33,355 nucleotides of DNA from Flavobacteriaceae bacterium (GTDB lineage: Bacteria; Bacteroidota; Bacteroidia; Flavobacteriales; Flavobacteriaceae), in contig JAURMQ010000082.1 of NCBI GenBank assembly GCA_030830625.1, positions 1 to 33,355 on the forward strand, read 5' to 3'. Made by a program: the position numbers and the translations under genes. The notes below the pieces were generated by a model. That model saw nothing but the letters and a program-made list of their open reading frames with translations, made no database searches and had not been told where the DNA came from. Within the stretch, counting starts at the first letter, position 1, and every line of letters starts with the position of its first letter. Shown here in pieces: positions 16,021-24,002 of the stretch.

Positions 16021-18123
16021 ATGGAAAATAAAAGTAAGTATAAGTTTGTAAACTATCTCTGGAATGAGAAAAAAGCACAAGAATTGGGCGATGACCAAGT
16101 GGCTCTTTTTTTATACCGCTCGAATCTTTTAGGGGCAGACTTAAGGATCACCAATTTTGGAGGAGGAAACACCAGCTGCAAAACCATTGAAAAGGATCCG
16201 CTCACCCATGAAGAGGTTGAGGTAATGTGGATTAAAGGATCCGGTGGAGACATTGGAACCCTCAAACGAGATGGTATTGCAGGTTTGTACAACCAAAGAC
16301 TCCATGATTTAAAAAAAGTTTACCGTGGTTTAGAACATGAGGATGAAATGGTTGCGCTTTTCAATCATTGTATCTATGATTTGGACAGCAGGGCTCCTTC
16401 CATCGATACTCCCCTCCACGGCTTACTTCCTTTCAAACATATAGACCATTTACACCCCGATGCCTTGATCGCTATTGCTGCAGCCGAGGACAGCCAAAAA
16501 ATTACCAAAGAAATCTGGGGAGACACTATGGGATGGGTGCCTTGGCAACGTCCTGGGTTTGATCTTGGCTTGCAACTGGAAGCCTGTTTAAACGAAAACC
16601 ATGGAATTAGAGGTATCGTTTTGGGCAGTCACGGTGTCTTTACTTGGGGAGATACCTCATACGAATCCTATATAAACAGTCTCGAAGTCATTGAAGCCGC
16701 TTCTCAATATATAGAGGACAAAATTGCCAAAAATGGAAGTGTTTTTGGTGGGCAAAAAATCAAAAGCTTGACCACAGAACAAAGAAAAGATCAAGCGGTA
16801 AAGCTTGCTCCTACCTTAAGAGGTTTGTGTTCTTCTGAAAATGCGATGATCGGTCATTTTACGGATGATGAAAAAGTGTTGGAATACATCAATTCAAATG
16901 ATTTGGAGCGTTTGGCACCTATGGGTACTTCCTGCCCAGATCATTTTTTGAGAACAAAAATTAAGCCTCTCATACTGAATTTAGCCCCTAATGAGGATCT
17001 GGATGAGGAGCAAAAGGTTTTAGACAAAATATCCCATTCATTTGAACAGTACCGTGAGGACTATATAGCCTATTATGAATCGTGTAAGCATCACAATAGC
17101 CCTGCCATAAGGGATGCCAATCCTGTGGTAATTTTGTATCCAGGAGTGGGGATGTTTACTTTTGCCAAAAACAAACAAACAGCAAGGGTCGCTAGTGAAT
17201 TCTACATCAATGCCATAAACGTAATGCGAGGAGCAGAAGCCATTTCAAAATACACTTCTCTCCCTCGTCAAGAAGCTTTTGATATAGAGTATTGGTTGTT
17301 GGAAGAGGCCAAACTTCAACGTCAACCCAAAGAAAAACCTTTGTCCAGAAAAGTAGCTTTGGTGACGGGTTCTGGCGGAGGAATTGGAAGAGCCATTGCC
17401 GACAAACTCATCGCCGAGGGAGCCAACGTTGTGTTCACAGATATTTCTGAGGAATTTCTTCAGGAGGCTACCCAACAATACAGCTCAGATCAAGCCATAG
17501 GCTGTCATTGCGATGTGACTCAAATAGAGAGTTTGGAAGCCGCAGTTCATAAAGCTTGTTTGCAATTTGGAGGATTGGATATTGTAGTCCACAGCGCCGG
17601 ATTGGCCATTTCTAAGTCGATAATCGATACCACTGAATCAGATTGGGATTTACTTCAAAACGTTTTAGTAAAAGGTCAGTTTTTGTTGTCAAAAACAGCC
17701 GCGATAATCATGAAAAAACAGAATTTAGGAGGAAGCATAGTCAACATCGCCAGTAAAAATGGATTGGTTTCTGGGCCTAACAACGCAGGATATGGTACAG
17801 CAAAAGCGGCTCAAATGCATCTTTCAAGGCTATTGGCGGCAGAATTGGCAGCCGACCAGATACGGGTCAATACGGTGAATCCTGATGGAGTCATTATCGG
17901 GAGTAAAATTTGGGAAGGAGATTGGGCAGAAGGCAGAGCAAAGGCCTATGGAATTACTGTTGAGGAACTGCCCGCTTTTTATGCCAAAAGAAATATTCTA
18001 AACAAAATCATTAGACCAGAAGATATTGCCAACGGAGTTTTTGCTTTTTTGGCGATTTTAGACAAAAGTACAGGAAACACCATCAATGTTGACGGTGGGG
18101 TAGCCAATGCTTTTGTAAGATAA
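16021..18123 (+). CDS. rhaEW: Bifunctional rhamnulose-1-phosphate aldolase / L-lactaldehyde dehydrogenase
   Basis: A 700-residue fusion protein. The N-terminal part (about 1-430) is a class II aldolase/epimerase domain with GGGNTSCK (47-54), the metal-binding HLHPDAL (His143, His145) and GSHGVF (His204); it should cleave rhamnulose-1-phosphate to DHAP and L-lactaldehyde. The C-terminal part (about 441-700) is a short-chain dehydrogenase: TGSGGGIG (449-456), NIAS (575-578), YGTAK (Tyr591, Lys595) and a closing INVDGGV. In characterised relatives from Bacillus and Chloroflexus this half oxidises lactaldehyde to L-lactate with NAD. The gene opens the plus-strand operon with rhaI and rhaB, 15 and -1 bases apart. 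It is full length with both active sites intact. The domain call is sure; lactaldehyde oxidation, as opposed to reduction to propanediol, is by family and fits the adjacent lldD. Confidence 0.93.
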   Translation: MENKSKYKFVNYLWNEKKAQELGDDQVALFLYRSNLLGADLRITNFGGGNTSCKTIEKDPLTHEEVEVMWIKGSGGDIGTLKRDGIAGLYNQRLHDLKKVYRGLEHEDEMVALFNHCIYDLDSRAPSIDTPLHGLLPFKHIDHLHPDALIAIAAAEDSQKITKEIWGDTMGWVPWQRPGFDLGLQLEACLNENHGIRGIVLGSHGVFTWGDTSYESYINSLEVIEAASQYIEDKIAKNGSVFGGQKIKSLTTEQRKDQAVKLAPTLRGLCSSENAMIGHFTDDEKVLEYINSNDLERLAPMGTSCPDHFLRTKIKPLILNLAPNEDLDEEQKVLDKISHSFEQYREDYIAYYESCKHHNSPAIRDANPVVILYPGVGMFTFAKNKQTARVASEFYINAINVMRGAEAISKYTSLPRQEAFDIEYWLLEEAKLQRQPKEKPLSRKVALVTGSGGGIGRAIADKLIAEGANVVFTDISEEFLQEATQQYSSDQAIGCHCDVTQIESLEAAVHKACLQFGGLDIVVHSAGLAISKSIIDTTESDWDLLQNVLVKGQFLLSKTAAIIMKKQNLGGSIVNIASKNGLVSGPNNAGYGTAKAAQMHLSRLLAAELAADQIRVNTVNPDGVIIGSKIWEGDWAEGRAKAYGITVEELPAFYAKRNILNKIIRPEDIANGVFAFLAILDKSTGNTINVDGGVANAFVR

Positions 18124-18138
18124 ATACATCAAAATCAT

Positions 18139-19413
18139 ATGTTTGATCCAAAAAAACTAAAAGCATTCAACGAAGAACGGATATCGGAACACCAAAGGAA
18201 ATATAATTTTTTGGCCGAAGGACTCACCCGAAAAGGATTTGATTTGGATCGGATGATCGATCAAATGCGTGCTTTTCAGATAGCCATACCCAGTTGGGCT
18301 CTCGGTACAGGAGGAACACGTTTTGGTCGATTTCCGCAAGGGGGAGAACCTTCGAGTTTGCAAGATAAAATCAAAGACGTAGGGATACTGCATGCACTCA
18401 ATCAATCAAGTGGGGCAATTAGCCTCCATATACCTTGGGATATTCCTAAAGATTACAATGCCATAAAGCAATTGGCAAATGGATTGAACATTAAGTTTGA
18501 TGCAGTCAATTCCAACACTTTTCAGGATCAACCGGAGTTTCACCATTCTTATAAATTTGGATCTCTTTGCCATATAGACAAAGGGGTAAGAAAAGAAGCC
18601 ATTCGTCACAATAAAGAGGTCATCGATCATGGAATTCAACTGGGTTCTAAGGCTTTGACGGTATGGTTGGCCGATGGTTCATCTTTTGCAGGACAGCACA
18701 ATTTTCGAGGAGCATTTCAGCGAACCTTGGAGTCATTAGAGGAAATTTATGATCACTTACCTTCCGACTGGAAACTCCTGATCGAGTACAAACCTTATGA
18801 ACCCAATTTTTACTCTATGGTCATTCCAGATTGGGGAACTTCCCATCTTATGGCTTCTCAATTGGGAGAACAGGCCACCACCTTGGTCGATTTGGGACAT
18901 CATTTACCCAACACCAATATCGAGCAAATAGTAGCTGTACTCATGCATTTGAATAAATTGGGAGGATTTCATTTTAACGACAGCAAATACGGGGACGATG
19001 ATCTTACAGTAGGAGCCGTCAAACCCTATCAGTTGTTTTTGATTTTTTGTGAATTGGTGCAGGGTATGCAGGAGACCTCAAATCCAGAATTGTCCTGGAT
19101 GATCGATGCGAGTCACAATCTCAAAGATCCCATGGAAGATTTATTACAATCTGTAGAAAGTATTAAAATTGCCTATGCTCGGGCTTTGTTGGTGGACTAC
19201 AACGGGTTGAAAGTTGCTCAAGAACAAAATGATGTGGCAGCCGCTCAATCGATATTACAAGAGGCTTTTAGAACCGATGTCAGACCTTTAGTCAATGAAT
19301 GCATTTACTCCGCGGGTGGGGCATTGGATCCTCTTGGAGCCTATCGCCATTTGGATATTCGCAATCAATTGATCGCCAACCGAGGCCAAGATTCTAAATC
19401 TACGGGATTGTAA
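18139..19413 (+). CDS. rhaI: L-rhamnose isomerase, RhaI (Pseudomonas stutzeri) type
   Basis: A 424-residue xylose-isomerase-like TIM-barrel enzyme converting L-rhamnose to L-rhamnulose. Residues fitting the P. stutzeri-type active site are seen: His97 in LHIPWD, Glu216 in LLIEYKPYEP, Asp251 in VDLGHH, His278 and Asp281 in GGFHFNDSKYGDDD, and a late Asp in SWMIDASHN. The N-terminal GTGGTRFGRFPQGGEP loop is also typical of this subtype. It is not the E. coli RhaA type. It starts 15 bases after rhaEW, and its stop overlaps the kinase start as TAATG, so translational coupling is likely. Confidence 0.92.
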   Translation: MFDPKKLKAFNEERISEHQRKYNFLAEGLTRKGFDLDRMIDQMRAFQIAIPSWALGTGGTRFGRFPQGGEPSSLQDKIKDVGILHALNQSSGAISLHIPWDIPKDYNAIKQLANGLNIKFDAVNSNTFQDQPEFHHSYKFGSLCHIDKGVRKEAIRHNKEVIDHGIQLGSKALTVWLADGSSFAGQHNFRGAFQRTLESLEEIYDHLPSDWKLLIEYKPYEPNFYSMVIPDWGTSHLMASQLGEQATTLVDLGHHLPNTNIEQIVAVLMHLNKLGGFHFNDSKYGDDDLTVGAVKPYQLFLIFCELVQGMQETSNPELSWMIDASHNLKDPMEDLLQSVESIKIAYARALLVDYNGLKVAQEQNDVAAAQSILQEAFRTDVRPLVNECIYSAGGALDPLGAYRHLDIRNQLIANRGQDSKSTGL

Positions 19414-20729
19414 TGAAAAAAAACTGCTGTTTGGTTTTTGATATAGGCAAGACCAATCAAAAATATTTTGTATTCGATTCGGATCACAACATCCTGAGGA
19501 GAGAAAAAGTATCCTTTGCCAAAATAGAGGATGAGGACGGTCATAAAGCCGAAAATATCCCATCCATTGTATCTTGGATGAAAGAAAGCTTCAACAATCT
19601 TTTAAAGTCCGACGACTTTGATATTGAAAAAGTAAGTTTTTCTGGTTTCGGGGCTACTTTGGTCCATTTGGATGATAAGGGAGAAGTTGTGACTCCGGTT
19701 TACGATTATCACAAAACAGTAGATACCGATACTTTCACTCAATTTTACAAAGATTATGGACCAGAGTCTGTTTTTGCCAGTCAAACGGGTTCCAAAAATT
19801 TGAATCTGCTCAATTCTGGTAAACAGCTTTACTGGTTAAAATACAAACGCCCTTCACTATTCAAAAAAATTCGTTTCAGTTTGCATTTACCCCAGTACCT
19901 AAGTTATGTTTTTACCGGCGAAATGTTTACAGAATACACCAGTATAGGTTGTCATACCGATTTGTGGGATTACGAAAAAAAAGAGTATCATCACTGGGTA
20001 AAAGTAGAGGGGATTGACCGCCTTTTTCCGCCCATTGTTCAGACTCAAAAAACAATAATTAAAAATGTTGAAGGTCGAAAAATCACCTTTGGTGTTGGAA
20101 TTCACGATAGCTCATCGGCTTTGCTGACCTACCTACTGGAGGGAAAGGAGTCGTTTGTGCTCTTGTCAACAGGAACCTGGTGTATCAATTTCAATCCTTT
20201 TTCCGACGACTCTCTTTTTGACGAAAAACAGATCGATGAGGGAGCCACTGCCTATATGAAAATTGATGGCAGTCCTGTAAAAACCTCTCGTTTGTTTTTG
20301 GGTGAAGAGCACCGTTTGAAAGTACAAAAATTGGTAGCGCATTTTGGAGCTCCTGAATTTTATCATCGACAATTAAAATTTGATAAAACCACTTACGAGG
20401 AACAGGTGCAAAAATCAGTCTGCCATTTCCATTGGCAGTTCATTGATAATGATGACTCCCCTGACAATGATATTTTAGACTTCCCAAATTTTGAAGTAGG
20501 GTATCATCAATTAATGCACGAATTGATTGGGGTACTGAAAAATAAAATTCAAGTGATATGTGAAAAGATGCCCGAAAAAATATTTGTTGACGGGGGTTTT
20601 TCAGACAATAATATTTTCGTAGAGCTCTTAAAACTCCAATTCCCCAATCAGAAAATCAAAGCCAAGCCGGCCTCTTATGCTTGTGCTTTAGGAGCTGCAT
20701 TATTAATTGAAAACTCAGTCTGTCCTTAA
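19413..20729 (+). CDS. rhaB: FGGY-family rhamnulokinase
   Basis: A 438-residue sugar kinase of the FGGY/hexokinase-actin fold, expected to phosphorylate L-rhamnulose at O-1. It shows the N-terminal phosphate motif DIGKTN (10-15), a central GIHDSSSAL with Asp232 as the likely catalytic base, the LSTGTWC strand and the adenosine-site DGGFSDN motif (Asp393). It is somewhat shorter than E. coli RhaB (about 490 residues), as is common for Bacteroidota homologues of this type. The start codon overlaps the rhaI stop. Substrate specificity comes from the operon; from sequence alone it could be another FGGY kinase such as one for fuculose. It closes the rhaEW-rhaI-rhaB operon. Confidence 0.88.
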   Translation: MKKNCCLVFDIGKTNQKYFVFDSDHNILRREKVSFAKIEDEDGHKAENIPSIVSWMKESFNNLLKSDDFDIEKVSFSGFGATLVHLDDKGEVVTPVYDYHKTVDTDTFTQFYKDYGPESVFASQTGSKNLNLLNSGKQLYWLKYKRPSLFKKIRFSLHLPQYLSYVFTGEMFTEYTSIGCHTDLWDYEKKEYHHWVKVEGIDRLFPPIVQTQKTIIKNVEGRKITFGVGIHDSSSALLTYLLEGKESFVLLSTGTWCINFNPFSDDSLFDEKQIDEGATAYMKIDGSPVKTSRLFLGEEHRLKVQKLVAHFGAPEFYHRQLKFDKTTYEEQVQKSVCHFHWQFIDNDDSPDNDILDFPNFEVGYHQLMHELIGVLKNKIQVICEKMPEKIFVDGGFSDNNIFVELLKLQFPNQKIKAKPASYACALGAALLIENSVCP

Positions 20730-20745
20730 CCGATCGGAGTACTCC
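20730..20745. repeat. Two overlapping palindromes after rhaB
   Basis: CCGATCGG (20730-20737) and GGAGTACTCC (20736-20745) are both perfect palindromes sharing two bases, directly after the rhaB stop codon and followed by an A-run. They are too short-looped to form a classical terminator hairpin. They could be a protein-binding site upstream of the GH78 gene, or chance. Confidence 0.4.
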
Positions 20746-20834
20746 TAAAAAAAGTTAAATTGGAAATTAAATATTATCACTACATTATAAAAAATTATCA
20801 AATAACATTAGAATTAACCAAAAACTGAACCCTC

Positions 20835-23570
20835 ATGAAACGCTTTATTCATTTTGCTTTAACCCTATTGATTACTTCTCTTCAGGCACAGAAAACCTTT
20901 ATTTCTAATTTAGAGGTAGATAAACTGATAAATCCAATAGGGTTGGATACTCAAAATCCCGACTTTTCGTGGGTCATCCATTCGGAAAATTATAATCTAA
21001 ATCAAACCCATTATCAGGTTTTTGTTGCTACCGATAAAATCTTTTCCAAAAAAAGTTTGGTGTGGGATTCGGGAAAAGTAAGCTCTTCGGAATCCGTTTA
21101 TGTAAAATATGAAGGAAAACCCCTTGACTATGCCACTAAGTATTATTGGACAGTAAAAGTTTGGACCAATCAATCTTCAAGACCCAGACAGAGTGGAATT
21201 GGTTTTTGGACTACTGGAATGATGAATGAAAAGCAATGGAAGTCAGATTGGATAGGAGTGAACAGTGGAGATGAAAATTCAGCAGAAAGCCCCTATTTTA
21301 CTAATGATTTTGTGGTGGATAACCAAATTGAATCTGCTCATTTATTCATAACTTCAAGAGGGGTTTATGAGGCGCATATCAACGGGAAAAGAGTGGGAGA
21401 ATCTTATTTGACACCTGGATGGACTTCTTACAATAACCGAATCCAATATCAAGCCTATGATGTACAAGATCTTCTTTCGGATGGAGATAATAGATTGGGA
21501 GTGATTATTGCTGACGGTTGGTTCCGAAACTTCAGACCCAATAGCGGAACGAGATCAACAAATTATGGCAACGAGACATCCTTCATCGCTGAGCTGGTGG
21601 TCACTCTTGAAGACGGTACGAAGAAAACAATCATCAATGATGATAATTGGAATTATCATTTTGGTTCGATTCTGAGCTCATCAATATACAATGGCGAAAC
21701 TGTTGATTATAATCTGTCCAATCCCCATTGGTCTAAACCCAATAATAACTCTTTCCCCTCCAAAAAAGCGAAATCTGTTGATCGGTACCTTGGAAAATTA
21801 GATCATACAAGAAATGAAATGATCAAAAAAAGAGAAGTGTTGAAGGCCAAAGAATTGATTATAACCCCATCAGGGGACAAGGTTATTGATTTTGGTCAAA
21901 ATCTTGTGGGGTGGGCACAGTTCAAGTCCAACCTTCCCAAGGGATCCAAGGTCACCCTATATCATGCCGAAGTTCTTGATCAAGCAGGAGAGTTTTACAC
22001 CACCAATTTGAGAAAAGCCAAGCAGACCAATAGCTTTGTTTTGAATGGTGTAAAAGATCAAATTTATCATCCTACCTTCACATTTCAAGGGTTTAGATAC
22101 CTAAAAGTGGAAGGGATTGATCAAATCAATCTCGAAGATTTCCAGGCGGTAGCACTGTATTCGGATATGGAATTTACGGGTACTCTCACCACTTCAAATG
22201 ATCTGATCAATCAGCTTCAAGAAAACATACAATGGGGGCAAAGAGGAAATTTCTTAGATGTTCCTACCGATTGTCCTCAAAGAGACGAAAGATTGGGATG
22301 GACTGGAGATGCGCAAGCATTTTTCAATACTGCTGGATTTAATATGGATGTCAAAAACTTTTTTGACAAGTGGTTGATGGATTTGACGTATGACCAAAGA
22401 TCCGATGGAGCAGTTCCAGGAGTTGTGCCTCATAACAATTATTTAGATTCGAATGAATTACTTCAACTCAGTGGCAGTTTTGGAAGAACCGGTTGGGCCG
22501 ATGCAGCGACCATTATACCTTGGAATTCCTATCTGATTTATGGAGACCCGAAAACGCTGGATCGACAATACAATAGCATGAAAAAATGGATTGACTTCAT
22601 GACTCAAAATTCAAAGAATAATATTTACATTAAAAAAGACCATTGGGGCGATTGGCTCTTCTTTTCTCGAGATGATGATAATGCAGGCAGATCGGCAGTG
22701 ACCAGTCAAAAAATTATCGCTCAAGCTTTTTATTGTTACTCTACACAGTTATTGATTAAGTCTGCAAAAGTATTGGGCCACGACCAAGATGTCAAAAAAT
22801 ATTCAGAGCTTTATGAGAAACTGCTCAAAGCCTTTAACAATGAATTTGTAACCAAAAACGGAATGTTGGTTTCCGATTCTCAAACCGCTTATGTTTTGGC
22901 ATTACAATTCAATTTACTTTCGGAAGAACATACAAAAATTGCCGTCAACCGATTGGTTGAGAATATTGATAAATACGGCCATCTGACCACAGGTTTTCTG
23001 GGAACACCATTCCTGTGCCACGTGCTGTCCCAAAATGGAAAATATGACGAGGCTATTAAATTATTACTCAGAACAAAATACCCTTCATGGCTGTATCCCG
23101 TTACCAAGGGAGCCACTACCATCTGGGAACGTTGGAACGGGATCAAACCTGATGGAAGTTTTCAGTATCCCAGTATGAATTCATTCAACCACTATGCCTA
23201 TGGTGCTATTGGAGAGTGGATGTACAACAACCTTATGGGATTGAAACTCAATGAAGATTTTCCAGGATATAAGCGCTTTACTATTGAACCTATTTTTGAT
23301 GAAAATTTTGAAAATATTCTCGGCAGTTTTGATTCCAATTATGGAAAAATTAAAGTCGAGTGGAAGCGAAATAATGGAGTGCTAAACGTGGTGGTTGATA
23401 TTCCCTCCAATACGTCTTCGGATGTAATTCTCAATAAACCCATGGAGGGGAGCTGGAAATTACTCAATGCCAAATTGGATTCGAAAATCCAGCAACGTCA
23501 GGAACAAAACAAAAAAACAATTCTGCTGCTCGGATCCGGAAAATATGAGTTTTATTTTGCAGCAAATTGA
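20835..23570 (+). CDS. Secreted GH78 alpha-L-rhamnosidase
   Basis: A 911-residue exported glycosidase that removes terminal alpha-L-rhamnose by inversion. A Sec signal peptide (residues about 1-19, ending SLQAQ) is followed by an N-terminal beta domain (VDKLINPIGLDTQNPDFSW), the bacterial rhamnosidase N domain (AHLFITSRGVYEAHINGKRV), the (alpha/alpha)6 catalytic barrel and a C-terminal beta domain. GH78 acidic residues are present in DVPTDCPQRDERLGWTGD (Asp479, Asp484, Glu485, Asp492) and in TTIWERW (Glu765, the likely catalytic base). No type IX C-terminal sorting domain is obvious, so it is probably periplasmic. It follows rhaB after 105 bases, where it may have its own promoter. Confidence 0.93.
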   Translation: MKRFIHFALTLLITSLQAQKTFISNLEVDKLINPIGLDTQNPDFSWVIHSENYNLNQTHYQVFVATDKIFSKKSLVWDSGKVSSSESVYVKYEGKPLDYATKYYWTVKVWTNQSSRPRQSGIGFWTTGMMNEKQWKSDWIGVNSGDENSAESPYFTNDFVVDNQIESAHLFITSRGVYEAHINGKRVGESYLTPGWTSYNNRIQYQAYDVQDLLSDGDNRLGVIIADGWFRNFRPNSGTRSTNYGNETSFIAELVVTLEDGTKKTIINDDNWNYHFGSILSSSIYNGETVDYNLSNPHWSKPNNNSFPSKKAKSVDRYLGKLDHTRNEMIKKREVLKAKELIITPSGDKVIDFGQNLVGWAQFKSNLPKGSKVTLYHAEVLDQAGEFYTTNLRKAKQTNSFVLNGVKDQIYHPTFTFQGFRYLKVEGIDQINLEDFQAVALYSDMEFTGTLTTSNDLINQLQENIQWGQRGNFLDVPTDCPQRDERLGWTGDAQAFFNTAGFNMDVKNFFDKWLMDLTYDQRSDGAVPGVVPHNNYLDSNELLQLSGSFGRTGWADAATIIPWNSYLIYGDPKTLDRQYNSMKKWIDFMTQNSKNNIYIKKDHWGDWLFFSRDDDNAGRSAVTSQKIIAQAFYCYSTQLLIKSAKVLGHDQDVKKYSELYEKLLKAFNNEFVTKNGMLVSDSQTAYVLALQFNLLSEEHTKIAVNRLVENIDKYGHLTTGFLGTPFLCHVLSQNGKYDEAIKLLLRTKYPSWLYPVTKGATTIWERWNGIKPDGSFQYPSMNSFNHYAYGAIGEWMYNNLMGLKLNEDFPGYKRFTIEPIFDENFENILGSFDSNYGKIKVEWKRNNGVLNVVVDIPSNTSSDVILNKPMEGSWKLLNAKLDSKIQQRQEQNKKTILLLGSGKYEFYFAAN

Positions 23571-23639
23571 TCTGCAGATCTCTCAGCTGGTGAAAAAATA
23601 AGTACGAACGAAAAAGGGGATAAACCACTCTTCAGTACG

Positions 23640-23948
23640 TTAAAGGGAGAATACTTTTTGTAAATCCATTTGTAAGGGAGCGTAATCGGGTTGGGTTTCC
23701 ATCAAATCACTCATATACTTCCACCATTTTTGGACCACGGGATTTTTACCCAAGGACTGGGAGTCGGTTCCATGGTTTTCCTGATAGGCGAAGAGACAAT
23801 TGGTTTCTGAATCGTAGAAAATGCAGTACGTACCGATTCCTGTATTTTTAAGTAAGGCCTGAAGTTCAGGCCAAATTTCATCATGTCGTTTTTTATATTC
23901 TTCTAACGCATTGGGTTTTAAATACATTTTAAAGGCCAGCTGATTCAA
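23640..23948 (-). CDS. rhaM: L-rhamnose mutarotase
   Basis: A 102-residue dimeric ferredoxin-like protein that interconverts alpha- and beta-L-rhamnose so that the isomerase receives the right anomer. YKKRHDEIWPEL carries Tyr18 and His22 at the same positions as E. coli RhaM, and the WWKYMSDLM motif (Trp75, Trp76) is present. The start is TTG at 23948. The first in-frame ATG encodes Met8 and would remove the first beta strand, while the TTG start gives exact N-terminal register with E. coli RhaM. It lies 54 bases downstream of the GH106 gene on the same strand, so they are probably co-transcribed. Confidence 0.93.
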   Translation of the reverse strand: MNQLAFKMYLKPNALEEYKKRHDEIWPELQALLKNTGIGTYCIFYDSETNCLFAYQENHGTDSQSLGKNPVVQKWWKYMSDLMETQPDYAPLQMDLQKVFSL

Positions 23949-24002
23949 TAGAATTCGATTTAAATTAGTGTTTGTATGTTACATCAATATACCAAAATAT
24001 TT

